64,000 nucleotides of DNA. Origin: Coriolopsis trogii (taxonomy: Eukaryota; Basidiomycota; Agaricomycetes; Polyporales; Polyporaceae). The stretch spans positions 1,426,001-1,490,000 of the forward strand of contig JAHYIO010000039.1 of NCBI GenBank assembly GCA_020543525.1, read 5' to 3'. A program made the position numbers and the translations under genes. Below the pieces are notes generated by a model. The model was given only the letters and a program-made list of their open reading frames with translations, was not told the origin of the DNA and ran no database searches. Shown one piece after another: positions 21,971 to 31,265 of this stretch. Position 1 is the first letter of the stretch. The number at the start of each line of letters is the position of its first letter.

Positions 21971-24929
21971 ATGGCCGAGATCGTGGCAGACGGCGGACCG
22001 ATCCCCCACATCCCTGACGACTTGACCATCCCGCAGTTCATCCTCGACGTCCACCACCCCGCGCGCCCGGTGCTGAAGCAGGCGCAGCCGTGGATCATCG
22101 AGGAGCTCACAGGGCGCGAGGTCGGCTCGGACGAGGTGCGTACTTGCTTCTGAGCTTGAGGCGGAAGGCGTGCGGGGCTGAGTGTGTGTCGGGTCGTATG
22201 CAGCTCCGCGCGCGTACGTTCGGACTGGCGAACGCGCTCAAGCTGCGTTGGAACATCGGTGCGTCTGTTCCCCGACTGCTCGTCTGGACTGCTCTAACAC
22301 ATCGCGCGTGCTCGTTTGGCGTTGGGCAGGCGAGGACGACGTCGGTACGTCTTTGAGAGATAGATGGCTCTCCGCGCGTGTGTGGCGACTCTGACGACGA
22401 TGCGTCTCCTGGCAGTCTGTATCTTTGGCCCGAACCATATAGGTGCGTCCGTCGTTATCATGCGATGCGCGTGCAGAACGCGTGTCGCGTCGCGCTCGCG
22501 CCATCGGAACACGGGATGCCAGAACCACTTGTGTCCTGCATGGCGCGCGCGGCGCTCGAGCGTGTCTCGCGAAGACGGAGAAGCAGACATCGGGCCATGG
22601 CCAGCTTCTCCTCTCGAGAACAACCGAGATGGCCGATAGCCTTCTAGCAGCGCTCTGCCCATTCCCCTCTGCATTCTATCATGGCGTTAGCGAATGCGTA
22701 GGCTGACTGCCCTTCCCAGACTATCCGGTCGCTATCTGGTACGTGAGCCCCGCGGCATCGACGTTCATCTCAGCATCTCAAACGGATCGCCTGACCTCGT
22801 TGCAATCGTCAGGGCGGTCCACAGACTAGGGGCCATCGTCACGTACGTCCCTCCCTACTTTCGTAGAACGCCGCGCGGGGGAGCTCACGCCACGTCGCGC
22901 GCAGCGGCGCCAACCCAGCATACACCGCGGAGGAACTCGAGTACCAACTCAAGACGACCAAGGCGCGCGTCCTCATCACCCACCCCGGCTCCCTGTCCGT
23001 AGCGCTCGCCGCCGCGCGTGCGTCCGACATCCCGCCGGAGCGCGTCGTCGTCTTTGACCCGGCCGACGGCGCGCAGCATGTGTCGGTGCAGGGCCTCATT
23101 GACGAGGGGCTCGACCAGCCACAGGCGTTCGTCGAGCGGAGGCTGGCGCCTGGGGAAGGCAAGAAGAAGTTGGCGTTCCTGAGCTTCAGCAGCGGGACCA
23201 CCGGCAGACCAAAGGTGCGGCAGACCGTCTGGCTCTTCGATCTGTAGTGCCGGCTGACCGTGTGGACTAGGCCGTCATGATCCCCCACTACGCGGTGCTG
23301 GCGAACGTCATCCAGATCGCGCACTTTACGAAAGCGAAGGACGTGAACAAGCCGCCCGAGATGCAGAGGTACAGGCCGGGGAGTAGGAGCCTGGCAGGCG
23401 AGTTCCTCCATCTTCTCGGTGCGGACGACGTTGACCCATACCTACTATAGTGCTGCCGTTTTACCGTGAGTGATGCTGGTAGATGCGTATCTCGTGCATC
23501 CAACGGATGATATCTGCTACAGATATATATGGACTCGTTGTCGTGCTGCACTTTAGTCTGTTCATCGGGGTACGCCGCGACACTCTTTTGACACGATTAC
23601 CGTCAAGCAAGGCTCACCCACGTCTTTTCGATAGACGACACTCGTGGTCGTGCAGAAGTTCAACTTTGAACAGATGCTCGACAGCATACAGCGATACCGC
23701 ATCACACATCTCTGGTCAGTGTCCTGACCGTTGAAGCTTACGCCAAGCGCTGAAACCCCGATAGCCTCGTCCCGCCCATGGTCGTCCTGCTCTGCAAACA
23801 CCCAGCGGTCAAGAAGTACGACCTCAGCTCCGTCCGACACCTCATGAGCGGCGCAGCCCCGCTCAGCTCGGAACTGACGAACCAGCTCATGCAAGTCCTC
23901 CCCGAGTGCTGGATCGGCCAGGCATACGGTGCGTCCGCCCAATTCCCGTCTTCTGTCGGCGCCCGGGACGTCCGAGTCTGACGGACACATGAATCGCGCG
24001 TACACACAGGGATGACCGAGACGTGCACGGCCGTCACGTTCCCACCCATCGACCGCAAGATCGGGACGCTGGGGAGCGGGGGCGTCCTCCTCCCCGGATG
24101 CACCGCGCGCGTCGTGAAGCCGGACGGGTCCCTGGCTCCCTTGGGCGAGCGCGGCGAGCTCGTCATCACAGGCCCGAGCATCACCCTCGGATACATGAAC
24201 AACCCCGAAGCGTGAGTGTGTGCCGGTCATAGCTAGCACGTCGCGTTGCATGTGGCAGCATAGGTGACTGACAGGTTGCGCGCATGCGCGCAATGCGAAC
24301 AGGACGGCGGAGACGTTCCAGGACGGGTGGGTGCGCACCGGGGACGAGGTCTACTTCAACGAGCGCAAGGAGATCTTCGTCGTCGACCGCATCAAGGTCC
24401 GTCCTCCTCATGCCCATCGCGTTCATGACCGGGGGAACTGAACGGTGGACGGAACCCCACAGGAGCTCATCAAGGTGCGCGGCTTCCAGGTCCCCCCGGC
24501 GGAGCTCGAGGGACACCTGCTCGACCACCCGGACGTCGGGGACGTGTGCGTCGTGGGCGTCCCGGACGAGTACTCAGGCGAGCTCCCGCTCGCGTTCGTC
24601 GTCCCGAGCGCGGACGCGCAGGCGCGCATACAGCGGGACGGCCAGGCGGCCGAGTCGGACGTCCGGAAGGCGATCATGAAGGTGCGTCTCGCGGCTTGTG
24701 ATTGCCCTGTGCTCGAGCGCTCGGCGGGTCGCATCTCTGACGCTGCTGTGTGTGTTTGCAGCACGTCGCGGACCACAAGGTGAACTACAAGCATCTGGCC
24801 GGGGTGGAGTTTATCGACGCGATCCCGAAGAACCCGAGCGGGAAGCTGCTGAGGCGGTTCCTGCGCGACCGCGCGAAGGAGATGCGCGAGAGCGGGAAGC
24901 TCGCGATCGCGATACGCGCAAAGCTGTGA
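21971..24929 (+). CDS. Acyl-CoA synthetase / 4-coumarate-CoA ligase-like
   Basis: ANL-superfamily enzyme that adenylates a carboxylic acid and transfers it to CoA. Sixteen exons give 578 residues: 21971-22135, 22204-22258, 22330-22344, 22416-22442, 22720-22738, 22813-22842, 22905-23214, 23271-23397, 23451-23465, 23523-23569, 23635-23714, 23765-23928, 24010-24211, 24303-24396, 24463-24681 and 24762-24929. The AMP-binding P-loop reads [30 protein letters not shown], and the hinge region DRIKELIKVRG follow; the catalytic Lys is in NPSGKLLRR. The protein ends in -AKL, a PTS1-like signal, so peroxisomal location is likely. Intron 8 uses a GC donor (CAG then GCGAGT). Closest family is 4CL-like; the acid used (fatty, phenylpropanoid or other) is not determined. 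Confidence 0.94.
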
Positions 24930-25542
24930 AGTGGGCTGTTGCAAGTGGTATAGCTCATTCAGTACGTCGTTTGTGTAGATATGTGATATGTGGGGATGCC
25001 AAGCAGCATGCTGCCCCTCCGAAATCATCGCAGCTTGCAATCCGCGTCGTCCGACTTGGCGTTTTCGTTCAGCGGTGAGAACGAGATGATACCTATGACA
25101 CGTCTGGTACGGCAACGCGATACGAACGTGTCTGCGCCATCGATCACGGAGGTGGTTACATTGCAGTTTTGAACAGCTTGCTACGCTGCACAGCATGTCA
25201 GTGGTACGCGGCACGGTGATTGCTGATGTTTGCTGTGCCAGTCTAGAAGATTTGCGGCGGATACTGAGCTGGCGCACAGTATTCGCCTGTGATCAGTCGC
25301 TCGAGAATCTCTGTCCACGTCCGCGCCCAGCTGAGATCACTGATGTGCGACCCGAGCGGTGGACTGGGGTCAACATCTACTCCGATGTGTGTGCTAGAGT
25401 CTGTCAGGCGCAGACCAGTGTACACGATCACGCCGCGTTCTCTGCGAATATGTACAGGAGCTATGGCTTTCGTCAAAGCTCAGGACACCTATATAAGCAT
25501 CAGGGTGTCTCTCAGCTCTGCAAAGCAACTTCGACTCACAAG
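24930..25542. other. Intergenic with promoter of the DUF6533 gene
   Basis: Normal GC and CpG content. Carries no coding frame that I can support; its right end is the promoter and leader of the DUF6533 gene. Confidence 0.5.
25490..25496 (+). promoter_or_regulatory. TATA box of the DUF6533 gene
   Basis: TATATAA about 47 nt before the ATG at 25543, followed by a C/T-rich leader (TCTCTCAGCTCTGCAAAGC). Confidence 0.55.
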
Positions 25543-27207
25543 ATGGACGCTGACCCTCAGTCATCCGAGATCATCGCCGAATGGATAGATATTGAGAGTA
25601 ATTCGTGAGTTTCCATACTCTTAAGAGGTCTTGAATATTTGGTATCTTTATCTGCTCACAGACTTGGCTGACTCCAGATTGACCAATTTCTACTGCTTGC
25701 TTGCAATAGCAGGTGACTCTTATGGCTTGTGCAAGCAAACACATCACCTTCCATACTCACACACACTCCTTAGTCATGATAGGATATGAATATCTCATCA
25801 CCTTTGATAAAGAGGTCCAATATTTCTGGCAGCGCAAGTTGACAGCAACCTCACTCCTGTTCTACTTCAACCGCTATGTCTCTTTGGTATATAATTGTGG
25901 CATCTCAGTCATGCCAACTTTCTATACATACTCAGTAAGCTTTGATCCTCATTGTTGTCACATAGCAAACTAAATTCATAACCCCTTTGATCCATAAGAG
26001 GTGAGAATGTGTTCCATTTGAGATATAAAATCTCGTCAGCTCAGCTAACTTATGAATCAATAGCTGCTTGGCACTACACTACTCAGACATTGGAGTGCAA
26101 TTTCTGCAATATGTCCCAGCTGCAGGCTAGTATTGAATCAACTTCCCTTGTTTTGCAGTTGGCTAGGCTATACTTATCTCTGTTCATTTAGCTTTTTCTG
26201 CACTAAGAGTATATGCACTCTCCAAGCAGAACAAATATCTAGCTGCTGTTGTGTTCATATTGTCAACAGTACCCTTGGGTACCAACTATTATGTGTGTGC
26301 ACTCTACTCTACTGTGTTTTCTTATATCTGACTTTAATAATTTTGTGTTTAGTCAGGTTTCCACAAGATCACCATGACTATTGACCCCATTCTTGGATGT
26401 GAGGCAATAGAAGACAGCATGTCTGTGACTACTTTAAATATGTGAGTTGTTATATGTTTGATACTACTTTTCACATCACTGATTATATGACTTTCTTTTG
26501 CATTCTTAGAAGTATGTATCAATACACTCAAAATATGAACAAGAGTGTGTTAATATCAATGATCACTCAGTGACCTTTGTAACCAGAGGTTCAGTTATCA
26601 TAGCTGATTTGCTAGTTTTGATTGTTACATGGCTAGCTACCTATAAGCTCAGCAGACAGCAGGCAAACATAGGACAAAGAACCTCTTTATCAATGGTACT
26701 GCTCAAGAATGGTATGCAGACTCTTTCTCAGAGCATGATAGATAACTGATCATCATCTTAAGGAACAATATACTTCTTGTAAGTCATACATCATCATATG
26801 AGTCATAGCTATCATTTATACCTCTGCCAGCACCCTTATGATACTCAACATTCTTCACCTTGTATTTTCTTATTTCTCAGTAGGTTCTCTGCTCAGAAGG
26901 TTCTATATATTATATTCTTATTTGAATATCATTTCACTATCAGATTGTTCAAGAAGTTGGAACTTCACTAGTAACAAGCTACATTGCTGTCTTCACTACC
27001 CCGTAAGGCTGGCCTCTTAATGCTCTTGTCAGAATCCTGACTTTTTGCAGATTGATCACAGTTCTAGTGTCTAGGTTCATGTTAGATCTACAAGAGGCCA
27101 ACTCTCATTTGTCAGATCCCAGTTTTCTTGGCTCTGTAGGCTCTGTGAGGCTTGCCGACATCCCCAGTATTCATGACAACACTCAGCAGAATCATCCTAC
27201 TATATAG
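25543..27207 (+). CDS. DUF6533 multi-span membrane protein in CpG-poor DNA
   Basis: Integral membrane protein of the basidiomycete DUF6533 family (about seven membrane spans, function unknown). The locus looks non-coding at first, but twelve exons join in one frame of 317 residues: 25543-25604, 25678-25712, 25783-25886, 25966-26000, 26064-26125, 26192-26292, 26353-26424, 26510-26711, 26763-26778, 26831-26879, 26944-27002 and 27051-27207. Family landmarks in order: YEYLITFDKEVQYFW, FNRYVSL, SCLALHYSD, FSALRVYAL, TRGSVIIADLLVLIVTW, LLKNGTIYF, LNILHLVF and LVSRFMLDLQEANSH near the C-terminus. The junction 26424/26510 uses a weaker donor (GTGACT), because the stronger GTGAGT at 26442 breaks frame. 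The donor at 26126 is GC. Exon 1 has normal CpG; everything after it has almost none. Confidence 0.78.
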
Positions 27208-27240
27208 TATTGCTGTGACTGTCCAATAATTCATGACCAA
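25605..27240. other. CpG-depleted, AT-rich island
   Basis: Between 25621 and 27240 I count five CpG dinucleotides in 1.62 kb, while 62-nt exon 1 of the same gene, just upstream, has four. Base composition becomes clearly AT-rich at the same edge. The island covers introns and exons alike and ends about 30 nt after the gene's stop codon. Confidence 0.9.
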
Positions 27241-27887
27241 GCTTTGAATTGAAATTGTATCTGACAGAAGTAACCACGATGTCTCCGCCTGGGACCGGAG
27301 GACAGCCTCCCGCTAAGGCACTAGTGAAAATATGCGTTATCACTGAGACACACATACCAAGTCGATCATGTGGTGGCCGTCATCGAACACGACGTGCATC
27401 AGGCGAAAAACCAGACCGTAAAAGGCGAGTTTTCTTCCCGCGCAGTCTTGCCTTTCACGGGAGTTCAATACCCATATTCTGAGCAGGGATATCAATGCCT
27501 TATTGATCATTTCCATAGGTTTTTGGGAAAAGGAAGCCTTTCTCACCAAGGGAAAGGTCCACATTGTAGTGAAAGGCTCAAGAAAGGCCTCCTTTCACGC
27601 TTTCTTAGTAAGTAAATGCTCGATAAAGATGTACTATCCGGCCGTAGGAAATCATCATCATATCTACGGGAAAGGAAAGACTGCGCGGGAACTTTCACGG
27701 CCTGGTTTTTTGCCCCATGCACGTCGTGGAAGTCACTGTTACGGATCTAAACACAGCCTCACACGCTCCTAGTATTGCACTGGAGCGTCTTTGATATATT
27801 AGTGTATAAGGTCACTGCTAGGTGGTCCGTGACGGGCCCCCGTACGGATTTCACATCTTCCTTCTCTTGAATGTTGAAGTACTGAGA
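27208..27887. other. Intergenic with repeated CTTTCAC/GTGAAAG motifs
   Basis: No gene is seen. Between 27440 and 27710 the motif CTTTCAC or its complement occurs four times in both orientations, giving several short inverted repeats. This may be a degenerate repeat element; no terminal repeats or transposase are visible. Confidence 0.4.
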
Positions 27888-28454
27888 ATGAGTACCATAG
27901 TCATACCGATCATCGTGGTCGTCGTCGTCATCATCGGACTTGCACTTGTTCTGAGAGTGACTCAAAAGTCAAGGACGAGAGCCGGGCGTCGTCGCGAGCC
28001 CCTGGGGCCCCCAGTGAGTCATTTCCATCCGCTCGCTCGAACTGTACCACTCATCGAGCTGCGCTTGGGGCTTGTGCAGCGCCGACGTTCTGGTGCTGGA
28101 CAATCGTTCTTGCTGTATAATGCAGGAGCAAACCTTGCGATGCCCGACCCGGCCTATCACCACCACAACCAGCATCATGCGCACGACGGGGGTCATCACC
28201 ATCATCATCATCATAACGCCGGAGGATGGCACCATGGCGGCGGGGGGTACGGAGGTCACGACGGCGGTGGTGGATATGGTGGTGGTGGATACAGTGTCAG
28301 TGGTGGTGGATACAGCGGTGACGGCGGTGGTGGTGGAGGCGGAGGAGGCGGAGGCAGCGGCGGAGGCGACAGTGGGGGTGGAGGCGGAGGAGGTGATGGC
28401 GGAGGAGGAGGAGGAGGAGGAGGAGGCGGAGGAGGCGGAGGCGGATGCGGATGA
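27888..28454 (+). CDS. Small single-span protein with Gly- and His-rich tail
   Basis: Short protein starting MSTIVIPIIVVVVVIIGLAL, one strongly hydrophobic segment that starts almost at the N-terminus, followed by a basic stretch (R-rich), then His-rich clusters and a long run of Gly with a terminal Cys-Gly. The frame is open throughout (188 residues), but an in-frame 124-nt intron from 27957 (GTGACT) to 28080 (GTGCAG) is likely; removing it joins the TM segment to RRRSGAGQ. This layout (TM, basic linker, poly-Gly tail ending in Cys) is seen in many hypothetical basidiomycete proteins. Role unknown. The upstream in-frame ATG at 27822 was not chosen because it precedes the hydrophobic start by a non-conserved segment. 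Confidence 0.6.
   Translation: MSTIVIPIIVVVVVIIGLALVLRVTQKSRTRAGRRREPLGPPVSHFHPLARTVPLIELRLGLVQRRRSGAGQSFLLYNAGANLAMPDPAYHHHNQHHAHDGGHHHHHHHNAGGWHHGGGGYGGHDGGGGYGGGGYSVSGGGYSGDGGGGGGGGGGGSGGGDSGGGGGGGDGGGGGGGGGGGGGGGGCG
28147..28450 (+). repeat. Low-complexity GGA/GGT/CAC triplet tract
   Basis: CAC-rich then GGN-rich triplet repeats encoding the His and Gly runs of the protein above. Prone to length change. Confidence 0.85.
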
Positions 28455-28770
28455 GAAGTTGTGGCACCGGTGACCGTACAGTAGTACTATCACTAACTAG
28501 CTCACTATAGGTCTCGTTGGCAGCTTGTGTGATTGTAACTCCGAGAATGGCAGCGAATGAAGCACATACCATGGCGAAAACTTCATCTGGGTGGTAATGA
28601 ACCAAGAGCCCTACGGCGCTTCATCGACTCCGCTTGCACCACAGCCACATAAATATGGGCGCTTGTACATTGCTCAACACCGTCACCTGTATCGGTTGTC
28701 TGACTCTTACCTACGCCGATTACCTCCTGCAGGACAACATGCACCTCGATAATCTTTGGCTACTGACAAT

Positions 28771-31171
28771 ATGAAGACCACAACAGTCCTGTGGCCAGCT
28801 GATCTCTTCCCACACGACGGCATCTGTTACGGTTGGACGCAACCCTTAGTGTGCGTAGCTGGCATTCTTGCAGTCACTGATCGACTGGTATGATATGGTA
28901 CACTTCGAAAAAGAGAACAGAAGCTGAAGCAGAACTGGCAGGATGCAGAGAACCTCTTGAAGGCTGCTGTAGCCCGCCCGCAATGGCGCGGTGTACGCGC
29001 CATGTTCTCCTCTGACCCTAAAATGCTTGGCATTTGTACAGCGGGTCCGTCTGGAGATTCCCCACGCAGGATCTCACTCTTTGACCCTCACCTATCTGGT
29101 GAGCTTTTCGCCAACATGTAATGGAGGATCTGATGGTGACATGGTATGCTTGTGCAGGAAACCTGCAATTTGTTCAGTATCGACGACATAGGCGACATTC
29201 TATGCGGTTCTATTCCTTCAATTTCAACGAACTCGATATCCTCCCATCTCAGGAGTATGAGGACAGGACGAGGACCAACACCCAAACTCGCCACGCTACC
29301 GTCACACCAGATCCTGCTCGAGCTCTCGACCCTGTGTCGAGGGAATACTCGACGTTCAATGGCGAAGTTCTCTCTCAGGTGAGAAGTCGTCATGCTGTGG
29401 CCGGGTAATATCACCATTTATTTCGTTAAGTAGGTGAACATGGCGCATTTCTTAGCAGATATCATTGAGCGAGAGCGCGCCATCAAAAGCCTGCCTCACA
29501 CCCCTCCCCGCACTCCTGATCTCCATGAGAGGATGCAACCTCTCGGTCACGTCAATACGCCAAAATTTACCCGTCAATTTGGCAAATCTCTGCGAAAGAT
29601 ATACAGGTTGGCCCGCATGTCTTCCACCACAGGTGCGTCTGCCAGTCGAAGGTACCAATCACCGGCAGTTGACCAGTTGCCTCAGCGGAGCAGTTCGACG
29701 TCAGATATGAACAAGGGGTGTATGTGCTTGGCGAATTACCCTACGTCTACCACGACAAGGCCAGGACTGTGCAGTCTATTTCCAAATATATAAAGTGAGT
29801 CTGGTTCAGGGACGCATCTTCACGACTCTTACACCGACATTCAGGTTCCACAACTGCGTCTGGCTTGTGTTAAACGACGTTATCATCGGGGTCGCCTTCG
29901 GTTCGTTCATGTGCGAGAACGAACGGCTGTTTGCGCGTTGGCTGCACTACAGCATGCAAACATACCTTGTGGACGGGATGCAGCATGCGCTACTGTGGCT
30001 CAACAGCTGGCCGGCCGGTCTCAAGCTTAACACGGAACTCAGCCAATTCTACTGCCACTCTCTGATCGGAGTCGTTTTGGTGTGGGGGTGTATGTGCCTT
30101 CGGTGCTGAACTGCCATAATACCCTCTCGCGCTCACGTACCCTTGAATTTCTCCTCTTCAGGGCTACTAGAGTACGCCGCGCCTTACTTTCCAGCCTTGG
30201 TGTGGATGATCGGGGCTTGCGGATGCTTCGGCATGACGATGATCGTGTCGCTCCTGTCCGACGTACTGAGCGTCCTGACGGCGCACCTGTACGTGTGCTA
30301 CTATATCGCCGCAACCGTGTTCCGGCATCAGTTGCGCCTCGCGGGCTCTCTCTGGAATCTCTTCCGCGGTACGCATATACTATGCTTCCTACGACTGCAG
30401 ACTCACTTGGAGGACGTTAGGCAAACGATACAACGTCCTGAGGAACAGGATAGACACGTGGGACTATGATCTCGACCAACTCCTACTGGGGACAATCCTC
30501 TTCACGCTGCTCGCGTTCCTATACCCGACGGTGCTCACATACTATGCGCTCTTCGCTACGGTGAGTTCCTGTGTCTAATCGTTCTTTGTAACTCACACCG
30601 TATCGTGACCACAGGCAAGGTTAGCTGTGATCGTGATACACGCCATCTTCGACACCGTGACCGCGCTCCTGAACCATTTCCCACTCTTCGCTTTGCTACT
30701 TCGTGTTAAAGACCCGCTCCGTCTGCCAGGTAGACCTCTCACCGCTCGTTGATCCACGATACATGCGCATTCTCACACTTTCTCAGGTGGTGTCTGCATA
30801 CAACCGACGCGCACAGGACATCTGGCCCTAACAGTGAGTCGCCTTGATCATCATCACGAGGGATCCGCTGACAGCCTTCCGGCCCGCATAGAGTCAACCA
30901 GCGTCCTTCTCCTCCATCTTCAGGCACTACGGTAAGTAAGTTCTTCTAACTCACGTCACACCCGAAGTCGCCGGCTTGCTCCTTGACAAATGTCCGCATC
31001 GCAGCACATCTGGCAGGGAGGCTGATGAGCCACTACCATCCACTGCGCATGCTCCGCCAGCTCGCATCCGGCCAGCTGCTTCACCCCATACCCCGGGCGT
31101 CGATCCGGTACAGTATGATCCCGGCCGAAGCGGGCGCACGGCCGGACAAGACGGGCCTCAAGCATGCATAG
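28771..31171 (+). CDS. GPI1: GPI-GlcNAc transferase subunit Gpi1 (PIG-Q)
   Basis: Subunit of the ER-membrane complex that adds GlcNAc to phosphatidylinositol, the first step of GPI-anchor synthesis. Exons: 28771-29098, 29158-29378, 29434-29632, 29686-29794, 29845-30089, 30162-30368, 30421-30560, 30615-30729, 30787-30833, 30892-30931 and 31005-31171. The Gpi1 domain is clear: NCVWLVLNDVIIGVAFGSF, then several hydrophobic spans (ALVWMIGACGCFGMTMIVSLL, GTILFTLLAFLYPTVLTYY) and the C-terminal HYHPLRMLRQL. One problem lies in exon 1: codon 41 (28891-28893) is TGA. It can be removed only by a 33-nt intron, 28888-28920 (GTATGA...ACAG), which keeps frame and gives 594 residues. Otherwise the copy is interrupted or a base is misread. 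The gene ends 94 nt from the convergent sedolisin stop. Confidence 0.88.
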
Positions 31172-31265
31172 AATCACCTTCGGAGTTCCCCTCTATTGAT
31201 TTCCAGTCGTCACAGTATCCCATTGTTGTACATGTATACCAAAACAGCGATACTTTCATGAATCA

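Noticed and set aside
25543..27207. Reading the AT-rich segment as a dead pseudogene or mitochondrial insertion
   Set aside because: All exons of a nuclear-type DUF6533 gene chain in frame with usable splice sites, and there is no mitochondrial gene sequence.
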